Source: Tyto alba (lineage: Eukaryota > Chordata > Aves > Strigiformes > Tytonidae). From it: a stretch of 64,000 nt of DNA. Numbering within the stretch: the first letter of the stretch is position 1; each line of letters begins with the position of its first letter. The notes below the pieces were generated by a model. The model saw nothing but the letters and a program-made list of their open reading frames with translations, searched no databases and was not told where the DNA came from. Location of the stretch: the NCBI RefSeq assembly GCF_018691265.1, contig NW_024881330.1, forward strand, positions 16,822,886 through 16,886,885. The letters are read 5' to 3'. This document shows positions 53,201 through 62,758 of the stretch, in pieces. The position numbers and the translations under genes are program-made.

Positions 53201-54636
53201 TTGTTACTCAAAGGACCTAAACTATCAGAAAAGACAACAGCCTGTTCTGCATTGGTGAGACGGATATCTTCTGAAGTCTATAGGCCAATTATTTGACCAT
53301 ATTAACTGGCATGGTATCTCTGAAGTTAATGTAATTTGGCCAAAAAATTTATGCCAGCTGAGTATCTTCTAGGTCTCATGCAGTGAATAGTACTATTAGC
53401 AGAATTTTAGTGCCTATATTCACATTTTCAGCAGTATAAACCTGTTTCCTTTTCAAACATTTAAAGTAATATAACTAAAGACAGTTGTTGATGTTCACTG
53501 GAAAAAACTTGAAATGTTAGTAGATTGCAAGTGACACATATCAGTTTGACATTTCAGACCAATTCCATCCGGAAATAATGCTCTATTACTGAAGAATTAA
53601 TGTGAAGTGTGTGATTTTGGCACCAGAAAGATCAGTGTATAAGACCAATTAGAGATAAAAGAAGTCACTAAACTTGTTTACACAGCTGGACTTTCAGTCA
53701 CAGACTGATCTCCTCCTTTCATGTGCTGCTTTTTCTTTTTTCTTTTGCTTTCTTTTCAGGGTCTGAAATTTAAAGGCACAGAGTAGAATATTTTGAAAGT
53801 CATTTGCCATTACATTGACTTCATTTTCTCCCTGGAGTGTTCAGTGCCCTAATGCACCATTACAAAATCCTATGAGTGCTTTTGGCTAAAGGATATGGTA
53901 ATTGCAGACACATTATATAGCAAAGCAGTAGATTCCTAGGGGTTTCTAGGCAGAAGACTGACCTGAAGTATAAAATTCAGAGCAAAATTTTCCTGCAAAT
54001 AATGCTTAGTTGCCCTTGTTCTTTGGACTCAGTAGTGTGACTTGGGAAGCTCAAATTTGGTTCTATTTCCAATTACTATTTAAAGATGTTGTGCAAAATG
54101 GAGCAGCTTCAACAACAGCCGCTGGGTAAACAACACTTTTGACTGCTATGAGACCAGAATTAAAGTACCTTTCAAAGGGGTAAACCACCCAATTTTAAAT
54201 CCTTGCTCTAAATAAATACAGGTTTGTATTTGCATGCAGTAAAATATTCAGAGACATCACTGGCATCTCATCAATCAGACACTCCAGCTGTCAGTAATAT
54301 GACAAACAGATGCCTTGCCACTAATAATCTATCTCTGAATATGATTAAACTCTGGAACAATCTGTGTTTTCCAAGGTTCAATTTCAGGTTGGTTCACTGA
54401 AACTAGCCTACCAGATCTATCAGAAATAATATGACTGAAGTGTGGCTGCATGATTTTTATATCTCTCCAGGTGCATTAATTGGCCAAGAATTCTTTTTCA
54501 GTCCTTGCTCTTTTATCTCTAGGGAACTATTGGTACTGTCAGAGACAGGGCTCTGGCTTGGTTTGACCTTCAGTCTAAATCAACCCATTCCTGTATCAGC
54601 TCCTGACTTTTCACTTTGACAGTATTTTCCTCCAAA

Positions 54637-54679
54637 TTGTTTGTTTGTTTGTTTGTTTGTTTGTTTGTTTTTTTGTTTT
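54637..54679. repeat. (GTTT)n microsatellite
   Basis: About eight uninterrupted GTTT units followed by a T run. This is the cleanest tetranucleotide array in the window and is probably polymorphic. Confidence 0.95.
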
Positions 54680-54976
54680 CCCGTGAGTCAAGAGATGGTC
54701 CCAAAGATACCAGTTATATTTGAGTACTCATTTCAGACAAGCATCATCAGTTTGTCAGAAGCTGGCCAGGCATCATGCAAGTCTTGGCATGGGAAAAAAA
54801 AAGGCCACAGCAAGGAGAAAATATTATTCTGGAGCTTTCTGTCAGATAAAAAAACTTCACAGTGAGTAATTCCTTGTTTCTTTCCTCTGATAAAGCAAAT
54901 TTTTTGTGAAGCTGGACCTATATCTCACACTTGATAGTACCTGCTCCAAGGATCAATAATAGGATATAACTTTGGA

Positions 54977-54998
54977 TAATAAGGGCTTTCCCTTATTA
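54977..54998. repeat. Perfect inverted repeat, 9-bp stem, 4-nt loop
   Basis: TAATAAGGG at 54977-54985 and CCCTTATTA at 54990-54998 are separated by CTTT. Intergenic, no known role. Confidence 0.85.
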
Positions 54999-55000
54999 CC

Positions 55001-55036
55001 CAAGTCATGTAGACTTGTGTTCAAGTCATGTAGACT
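55001..55036. repeat. 15-bp direct repeat, 21-bp period
   Basis: CAAGTCATGTAGACT occurs exactly at 55001-55015 and again at 55022-55036. It immediately follows the hairpin at 54977-54998. Confidence 0.85.
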
Positions 55037-55813
55037 GCATCATTCACAAAGTGACTGTTGGCCCATAGTTTCTATGTGGCTATACTTATAGTAGTAGAGG
55101 GGATAGAGTATGCACAGTAGGCCACATCTCCTTATGTTATATGGCAGTGGAGAATATGTGAAGCTGAGGATGTGTGACAGGGATGTGACAGCTCAGAAAT
55201 GCTCTAGTAAATCCTCTAACAGTTGTTTCCACCACTAGCACTGTTATGTCTCCAGAGCAAGAAAATTTCATTGATGAATGTAGACTGTAACGTTAGACTT
55301 AGGCTATAATACTTGAGCATGTTCTTGAAAGAGGTATTTTCCCCCAGCTGCTTTCCTAAAAAAAAAGAGTCCATATACTACGTACAGATGTCAAATTACT
55401 ACCCTAAGTGTACCAACATGCTCTGCAGCCTCCACCCCTCCTCCTAGGGGTTTGGTTGACTGTGCTCAAGGCCACATCTCATATGGTGCAGCTGTAACGT
55501 GGATACATGATGTAGGTATGAGGTGCCTTTTCAGGGCCTCCCCACTTTGCTCAGGAACTACTTTTGAGCTCAGACATTTTCCCCTGGTCTATGCCACAGG
55601 GATGCCCATCCCTGGTCATGTCCCTCACTGGTCCTGACCCTTACTTGATGTCCTGGCTGAACCTGGAGTCTGCCCGGTCCCTATGGACATGTGTGTGATC
55701 TGGACTGTGTCTGACTTTCATTATTGCCAACGGACCCACTCTGCAGGAGAGGGCACTGCCTGGCCAACCCCTCTGCCTGCTGTGGTTCCAGGCTGCCAGA
55801 ACCCCTACCCCCT

Positions 55814-55837
55814 CCCCCCCCCCCCCCCCCCCCCCCC
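55814..55837. repeat. C24 homopolymer
   Basis: Twenty-four consecutive C inside a longer C-rich stretch. The minus strand is G24, able in principle to form G-quadruplexes, and the C strand an i-motif. Confidence 0.9.
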
Positions 55838-56701
55838 GCCCTTGCTGAGCAGCCTGCTCTTGCTGCTCCGGGCAGCAGACCTTTCTCTCTGTGCTGTCTG
55901 GGCACCCACATGCTAATTCACCATTTAATCAGTTCCTGTTTACTGAAGATAGAGTTAACATCACTGATTCCTGTAGTCTTTGAAATGATGTTCATCACAT
56001 TTGATGATATTCCCTCCCATCCCCACCCCCCACATTGGCAATCTGTTCTTCTCCCTTGGCAATATTATCTTTTGCTCTTAAGGAGAAACTCCTTTGCTCA
56101 TGTAGACCATGTTCTATAGGCAATATTTTGGCAAATACATTTAATTTTCTGCATCTTTCTAAAAATGTCAAACATTATCCTTATCTGTTTACATGTGAAT
56201 GTGTACTTATCTGTGTACATGTTTACATATATTGCTTCATAAGCTGTATTTTAGAGGTTACCATCATTGAACTCCTCCTGCCTTTCCACTCTTGATTACT
56301 TTATTTCTTGTGTTTTGCATTTCCTATCATATCCATCATATCTGAATATCAGTCTGTGGGCTTTGATTTGAACTGATTGGCTTTACATAGTTAATTTTGG
56401 ATCTTTCAGTAGACTCTCTCTGAGTGTTTTGTTCCAGATCCCTTTTAGTGTTTTGCTCTCTTATCAAGGACTCCTAAAACTGGGGCTTGGCTCAAGTAAC
56501 TTTTCTATTTTTTCAAATTCTTGCAGTATCCTCTGTTTAAAATTGTGTTACTCTTATATTCTATTTTTATGTGGAATGCAGTTCTCAAATGCCTGCATTA
56601 CATCTTCAGTGTTAGCCTTGTCTGGCTGAGTTGACTGAAACTATTAAAAACCTCAAGTGCTTCAGAGCAAGCTATTGTGAGAGATAAAGCTTCCTCTTGC
56701 C

Positions 56702-56725
56702 TTTTTTTTTTTTTTTTTTTTTTTT
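56702..56725. repeat. T24 homopolymer
   Basis: An uninterrupted T run in intergenic sequence. Confidence 0.9.
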
Positions 56726-57936
56726 GTCCATTTTGGTTTCCATTGCTTGCAGATACAAAGTAAAGCACTGGGTTTAGACTTCTCTGGTTGTCTTCCACAT
56801 TTCTAAAGTGTTTCAGCTCTGGTGGGGTTTTTATCTGCTCAATTTTTCTGCTCAGGGTAGAGTTTTAGCTCATGCAGTGATTTCTGTTCAAATAAAGGAG
56901 TCTGACACTTGGGGTCAAAGCTCTATCTAATCACTTCAACTGGTCTCTGCTCAGAGCAAAACAGCTCTTTCAAGCTTTTCTTAAAGGTAATGCTCTACAG
57001 AAGTGGCAGGAGATTGGGTCAGCAACATTTGCAATCAAGTAGTGTTTTGTAATGCAGCAACATACATGTGAAGTGTAGCAAAATGCCCAAATTACCTGAT
57101 GATCAGGACAGTGTGTCTGTGTGGGTAGGAGGGTGATGTGTGAAAAATCGATACGAGCCTATTCTTCTTTCTGTACATATCTCAGGCAGAGGGAAGAGCA
57201 ACTCTCAGATGTAATCCAGCTGGAGGGTGGGCCTGAGGGGAGCCAAGAGGGTACTATAAAGGCATTATTACTCTTACAGCAAGCAGCTAGATGACGGAGC
57301 CTGGAGGCAAAGCTCTAGCGCTGAGATCTTCTTGGATGTTTACTTAGGGTTCTGGCTTCATCCCACCAAAAGGCCATGATGGGTTAAAAAGGTATCTTCC
57401 TGGAGCAGAAGAAGACCAGTGCTACAGCAAAACCCAAACAGTATTGCTCTATGGTCACAGAGGCTGAATGCCATTACAGACCTCTCTGTATTCCCTATAA
57501 CTGCCCAAAGGGCTGTTCTATCCAAATGCTCTTGTGCATTCAAACTCAGCTTGCCATCCATGTACAAATTAACTGGATTGAAGGACAGAAACCGTAGTGC
57601 CTTGCCTTCCCAGAAACTAGTAGGAAATTCTTTTCACCTTTTTATTGTTTAAAATTATTCTTTGTATTGATTTTTCCCATTTTTATCTATTTAATAGCTA
57701 AACATACTTTGTTTAAAGAAAAAAATCTGGTCTCATAACTCTTTTTGGACTATGCATTAAAAAAACCCAGTGTAGTTGTAGAACTTCAGTTGGATTTACT
57801 CCTTTCTGCACAAACTGCTGCCCTAGATGACCTTTCCTCATCATGTGCCTTTGGGGATGTGTTCCAAGCATATTTTCTAACAGCTTCAGCAGCAGTAATA
57901 GTAGCATCCAAGCATCAGTTAGCAGTTCTACAATGT

Positions 57937-57985
57937 AATGTTTTTCATCTTCAAAGCACTTTACAGACATTAGTGAATTAATAAT
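57937..57985 (-). repeat. MIR/L2-type tail relic
   Basis: 'tcatcttcaaagcactttac' followed by 'agacattagtgaattaata' matches the reverse of the MIR/L2 tail ('aaagcgctttacaaacattaattaat'). Short but characteristic. Confidence 0.5.
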
Positions 57986-58549
57986 TGAGCATCAGATACT
58001 GAGCAGGCATAAATCTAACACATTGAAGGATCTCAGTGGAATCATGCTGAGGATAAAATAATTTTGAAAAACACTGAAATCCTGGTCATTTGCATGCTCT
58101 TGAAAAGAGGTAAATAGATCAACATAACAGATGCTATGTGCTGGTAGAAATGTAGGAATTTCTCAAACCTGTGGGTGAATTTCAAACAGAAACACAATAA
58201 AATCTGACCACACACTGGTACATCTCCCAGTACAAATTTTATTTGGTTAGAGTTTTAAACATCAAATATGAAATACTTAGGCTCCCTGGAACGTGGGTTG
58301 AATCCCAGCAGGATTGACTCAGCTCTTGATCCTGCAATGCAGAGAAATTGAATTCTAATATTTTTCCTCTATGTGACCTGGATGAGACAATGCAAATAAA
58401 GGTTCTCTCTGCTTGACATGTAGAGAAACCCCACCAGTAGGAATCGTGTAGGTAGATAAATTAAGAGCCACAGTTTCATATTCACCTTATTCTAGCCTTT
58501 ATTTTTGGCAGAAACAAACCTGCAAATGCAGATTAGCTGTGACTATTGT

Positions 58550-58930
58550 TTTGTACACAGTCTAGTAGAGCTGGAAAGAATCCAGAAGGCTCACATAGTC
58601 CATCTTCTTGTGCCAAAGCTGCATAAGCTCTACTCATGTCATTGCTGTTAGATGCTTGTCTAAATGGCTCTTAGAGCTTGCCAAAATATAGCCCTTTTCA
58701 AGTAACCCATCGCTGAGATTCACTGTCCTCACCGTTATAAAGTTCTGCTGAGTATCTAATGGAAGTTGTCTTTGCTGAAGATTAGTCTTTTTCTTTTTTC
58801 TTTTTTTTTTCTCTCCTAGACTCCACTTCTGTGGAGACTGCTCCCTTCTTTGCATACTTGAAGGTAATTCTCATGCCGCCTTCATATTCTCTTCCTTCAG
58901 ATTTGGCTGTTTTCCCACAGAGAGTTCTTG
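58550..58930 (-). mobile_element. Ancient CR1 fragment, minus strand
   Basis: 'gagctggaaagaatccagaa', 'atagtccatcttcttgtgcc', 'gatgcttgtctaaatggctc', 'gagattcactgtcctcaccg', 'tatctaatggaagttgtctt' and 'ttctttgcatacttgaaggt' follow the order of the 3' part of ancient CR1 elements shared by birds and turtles. A pyrimidine tract (58786-58810) interrupts the alignment. The copy is highly diverged and older than the copies at 40.3 and 60-62.7 kb. Confidence 0.7.
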
Positions 58931-60114
58931 AGACTGTGAGATATTGTATTAGAAAAAGAGCAGTCGGTGAGTAGGATCTTGCTCTAAACTCATAATAAAG
59001 AGCCCTGCTGCTCCAGGAGCAGCCTAGGAAGGAAGTGTGATTCATGACATCCCTGTTTCTTCTTGAGCTTCCAGCTGTTCTCCCCACACCCTCCTGTACT
59101 TGCAGTTTGCAGCTGTACTGAAAGGCTCTTCCTGGCTCCACATGCTGCTATCATACATCTCGTACCTTCTGTCCTGTATATGTATGAAGGAAAAAGTATA
59201 ATTTTAATCATCTTCAGATATATTGCAATTTGGGGATGACTCCTGCAACTTTTTTGCTTTCAGATTTAGTAAAGGTTGGAGTATTTGGTTTTATTTTTCC
59301 TTTTTTTTTTTTTTTCTTTTTCTTTTTTTTTTTTTTTTTTTTTAAATATTGGATTTTATTAAGTGCAACATCCTCAATATAGACCTTGGTAGGGAGTAGA
59401 TTTTTCATCATTAAAAAAGTATTTCACACCCACATGTAAGTAATTTCTTTTAAAATGAGTTGAGAATATATTTCTCCCCCTGCCTCTACTCCTACACAGT
59501 GAGCAGAAAGTCCACATGGCATTCGATGATTTTTATTTTTTAGTGGAATTGCTATAGATTTATTCAGAATACCAAGACTTTGAGAAAGGAAAGTTATGTT
59601 TTTTAAGTCTATACCCAGGAATTAAAAAAGGAAACCAGATTTTTTTTTTTTTAAGAAAAAAAAAGGAAAAAAATATTTAACTGGAAATAATATATACTGT
59701 TTTCATGTGATAGTTTTAAAAATGTGAAAGAAGAAGCCAAACAGAAGAAGCCGATGGCAAATTTCTGGTGAATAAAACACTTAAGATGTTCACTGATTTC
59801 CCCTCTATTACTTTGCAAGTGTGGCATTGATTCCCAGTCACATGCCAGATTTCCTAGCAGCCCTCGGGGGATGGACTCTATAGCAGCCCAGGTAGTACAC
59901 CGAGGGGTAAATCTTGCATGCAGCTTCATGTGACCAAAGCTGGGCAGACAGAACAGCCTGGAATACTTAATTAAAAAAAAAAAAAAAAACAAAAAACAAA
60001 ACAAACAGCTGCAAAGAGAGGGAGGCTTTGTAGGGAACTTGTGCTCAGCCTGCCTTACCTGGTGAGAATAAACACGGAGAGAGTGTTGGGTCCTAAGAAG
60101 GGCCCACACTTAGA
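58931..60114. other. Intergenic, no gene recognised
   Basis: The stretch contains the 43-nt T-rich tract at 59301-59343, T12 at 59641-59652 and A17 at 59973-59989, with unassigned AT-rich sequence between. The 119- and 152-codon minus-strand open frames overlap low-complexity tracts and are not supported as genes. Confidence 0.65.
59301..59343. repeat. T-rich tract, 43 nt
   Basis: T run with two C interruptions. On the minus strand it produces a false poly-Lys open frame. Confidence 0.9.
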
Positions 60115-60640
60115 GGTTGATGGGATCTGCTGGTGAGGTCACTGAACACTTGATGCTTCTTACACACTTGGACTGAAAGGCAGAGCAAAAATATTTGGGC
60201 AGATCAAATTTCCAGCTCCCATCTCCAGGGTTTTTTTATCCTGATGACAATAAATCAGATGTAGTGGCTAAGACACCATCATATTTGAGAAGTCGTGGTA
60301 GTCTGATGAACTTCCCACTAACTGGAAAAGGGGAAATATAACCCCTATTTTTTAAAATGAAAGAAAAGAAGACCCAGGGAAATACAGGCCAGTCAGTCTC
60401 ACCTCAGGGCCCAGCAAGATCATGTGATGGATGCTCCTGGAAAATATGGTAGGGCACATGGAAAATAAGGAGTTGATTAGTGACAGTCAACTTGGTTTCA
60501 TTAAGGGCAAATTGTGCCTGATAAATTTGGTGGCCTTCTGCAATGGAGTTACAGCACTGGTAGATAAGGGAAGAGCAAGTCATCTATGTGGACTTGGACA
60601 AAGCATTTGACACTGTCCTGAATGACATCCTTGTCTCTAA

Positions 60641-60645
60641 ATTGG
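60641..60645. repeat. Target-site duplication, left copy (attgg)
   Basis: The five bases attgg precede the LTR and are repeated at 61673-61677. They are part of the interrupted CR1 sequence, where the uninterrupted family has the word once. Confidence 0.85.
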
Positions 60646-61672
60646 TGTCATGGTTTCAGCTCAGAGTGCAACTGAGCACCACAGAGCCTCTCACTTCCCC
60701 CTTCCCCCCCCCCCCCCCCCCAGCGCTAAGGAGAAAATAAGCAAAGACTTTGGATATCAAATAGGACAGGGAGGGACGAATCACTCATTACGGTCATGGG
60801 CAAAAGACAGGCTCATAAGGGGAAGACAAAAAGAACATAAATTTAATAGAGACACTAACAACAACAACACTTAACAGACAGAGTAGGACAGTGAGAAACA
60901 TTGCCACATCTTGAGAACATCTTCCCCACCACCCCTCCCTTCTTCCCAGGCTCAGCTCTGCTCCTGATATTTCTACCTCCTCCCCCCAGCATCACAGGGG
61001 ACAAGGGATAGGGGGTGCAGTCAGTGCTGCTATTTCTTCCATCTTTGGTGGGGGGAACTTCTGGAATGTTTTCCCCCTGCTCCAGCATGGTCCCCCTCTC
61101 ACAGGAGACATTCCTCCAATAACTTTCTCCAACTGGAGTTTCTCCCATAGGCTGCAGCCCTTCTCAAGCTGCTCCAGTGTGGGGCACCCCCACATGCTGC
61201 AATCCTCGTAGCTCTGAACTACAACAGCAGGGGCTGCTTCTTCCCACAGGATCCTAGTCTCCTAAGTGTGCAGGCAACTTAAATACTGGGCCCCACTCCC
61301 ACAGACCATTTGTCAGCATCTGCTCCACTGTAGACCTCCATGAGTGACAAGGGGGCTGCTCTTCTGTCTCACCACAGGATACAGGGGGGTCTCTCCTCTG
61401 GCTCACCTCCCCCACCTCTTTCTTCCTCTGTTCCTCCACTGAAACTTGATGTTCACACAGATGTCACAACTCCTCCTCACAAGACCAACTCCTCCTCCCA
61501 GGTCCCTTCTTAAATATGTTATCACCGAGGTGCATCTGACTGGCTCAGCCTTGGTGCAGAGGTAGGTCTGACTTGGAGTTCGGGGAGCTTCAAGAAGTTT
61601 CTCACAGGGGCCCACCACTGTAGCTCCCTCCCCTTCTACAAAAACCCCCACCACTCACTCAAATCCAGGAAA
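60646..61672 (-). mobile_element. Solo LTR of an avian endogenous retrovirus, nested in CR1
   Basis: This 1,027-bp insertion begins 'tgtcatggtttcagc' on the plus strand and ends 'ccaggaaa', where I would expect 'ccaggaca' for perfect LTR ends. It is flanked by the 5-bp duplication attgg, as typical for ERVL-type integration. Read on the minus strand it has a CCAAT-like box and a TATA-like ATATTTAA (61510-61517 region), so the promoter orientation is minus. Blocks such as 'ctgctccagcatggtccccc' and 'caggctcagctctgctcctg' relate it to the LTR at 48603-49391. It contains a C17-18 run (60704-60721). No internal viral genes are present, so it is a solo LTR formed by LTR-LTR recombination. Confidence 0.85.
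61510..61517 (-). promoter_or_regulatory. TATA-like box of the LTR
   Basis: On the minus strand the sequence reads ATATTTAA, with a CCAGTCAG CCAAT-like element about 30 bases upstream (61535-61542). This layout fits a retroviral LTR promoter reading leftward. Present-day activity is unknown. Confidence 0.4.
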
Positions 61673-61677
61673 ATTGG
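61673..61677. repeat. Target-site duplication, right copy (attgg)
   Basis: Matches 60641-60645 exactly and directly adjoins the resumed CR1 sequence. Confidence 0.85.
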
Positions 61678-61683
61678 AGAGAC

Positions 61684-62718
61684 GTGGATTTGACAGATGG
61701 ACCACTCTGGATAAGGAACTGGCTGTATGGCTGCATTCGAAGAGTTGTGGTCAACAGCTCTATGTCCAAGTGGAGTCCAGTAACAAGTGGCATTCCTCAT
61801 AAGCTGATGTTGGGGCCAGTGTTATTTAATATCTTTGTTGGTGACATGGAAAGTGGGATTGAGTGCACTCTCAGCAAGTTTGCTGATGAAACCAAGTTGT
61901 GTGATGTGGTTTACATGCTGGAGGGAAGGAATGCCATCCAGAGGGACCTTGACAGGCTTGAGAGGTGGGCCTGTGCAAACCTCATAAAGTTCAAGAAGGA
62001 CATATGCAAGGTCCTACACATGGGTCAGGGCAATTTGATGCACAAATACAGGCTGGGTGATGGGTGGATTGAGAACAGCCCTGAAGAGAAGGACTTGGGG
62101 GTGTTAGTGGATGAAAAACTGACTATGAGCCAGCATTATGTGCTCACAGCCCAGAAAGCCAACCATATCCTGGGCTGCATCAAGAGAAGTGTGGCCATCA
62201 GATCAAGGGTGGTGATTGTCCACCTCTACTCTGCCCTTGTGAGACCCCACATGGAGTACTGGGGCCCTCAAAATAAGAAAGGCATGAACTTGCTTGAGCT
62301 GGTGCAGAGGAGGCACAAAGATGATTGGGGGGGTCTGGAGCACCTCCCTTGTGAGGACAGACTGAGAGAGCTGGGTTGTTTAGCCTCGAGAAGGCTCTGG
62401 GAAGAACTTATAGTGGCCTTCCAGTACTTCAAGGGGGCCTGCAGGAAAGATGGAGAGGGACTCTTTATCGAGGAGTGTACTGATAGTATGAGGGGTAACA
62501 GTTTTAAACTGAAAGGGGGTAGATTTAGGTTAGATATAAAGAAAAAATTCTTTACTGTGAGGGTGGTGAGACACTGGCACAGGGTGCCCAGAGAAGCTGT
62601 GGCTGCCCCCTCCCACTTGGAAGTGCTCAAGGCCAGGTTGGATGGGGTTTTGAGCAACCTGGTCAAGTGGAAGGTGTCACTGTGCGTGGCAGGGGGGTTG
62701 GAACTAGGTGATGTTTAA
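61684..62718 (+). pseudogene. CR1 ORF2 C-terminal remnant (reverse transcriptase end), long open frame
   Basis: The sequence reads in one frame for 344 codons: reverse-transcriptase palm blocks (GPVLFNIFVGD, then KFADETKL), the LERWACANLIKF region, KVLHMGQGNL, LGCIKRSV, and the C-terminal HWHRVPREAVAAPSHLEVLKARLDG. CR1 ORF2 normally carries endonuclease and reverse transcriptase for target-primed retrotransposition. Here the frame lacks the 5' half, which is cut off by the LTR. The catalytic FADD motif reads FADE. A short in-frame deletion removes residues between EY and WGPQ compared with the minus-strand copy (CVQLWGP). The ATG is not a real start. The protein cannot be functional. Confidence 0.9.
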
Positions 62719-62758
62719 AGTTCTTTCTAACCCAAACCATTATGTGATTCTAAGATTC

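Larger units (their letters stand above)
53201..58549. other. Intergenic, no gene recognised
   Basis: AT-rich sequence with a GTTT microsatellite (54637-54679), a small hairpin (54977-54998), a 15-bp direct repeat (55001-55036), a GC-rich patch with a C24 tract (55700-55910), a T24 tract (56702-56725) and a MIR-like tail (57937-57985). Open frames around the C tract are Pro- or Gly-rich artefacts. Confidence 0.7.
60115..62758 (+). mobile_element. CR1 LINE, plus strand, interrupted by an LTR insertion
   Basis: The CR1 runs from an uncertain 5' border (about 60115; firm from about 60290, 'aactggaaaaggggaaatat') to 60645, is interrupted by the LTR at 60646-61672, and resumes at 61673 to the 3' terminus 'gtgattctaagattc' at 62758. 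The two parts join without loss: 'ctctaaattgg' before the LTR continues as 'agagacgtggatttgacaga' after it. It covers the reverse transcriptase, the ORF2 C-terminus and the short 3' UTR. The first part has in-frame stops (for example KIM-stop where the family reads KIME), so the copy is dead. It is the same subfamily as the minus-strand copy at 40314-41098. Confidence 0.95.

Noticed and set aside
54637..54679. GTTT array considered as a telomere-like or satellite unit
   Set aside because: Short tetranucleotide microsatellite only, with no higher-order repeat.
55681..56119. Pro-rich and Gly-rich frames around the C24 tract
   Set aside because: The homopolymer translates to poly-Pro or poly-Gly in every frame; not genes.
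60650..61439. Open frames within the nested LTR
   Set aside because: LTR sequence does not encode retroviral proteins; these are chance frames in GC-rich DNA.
62268..62666. 132-codon minus-strand frame
   Set aside because: Antisense of the CR1 ORF2 remnant; a near-identical antisense frame occurs opposite the other CR1 copy (40373-40897), showing it is a repeat shadow.
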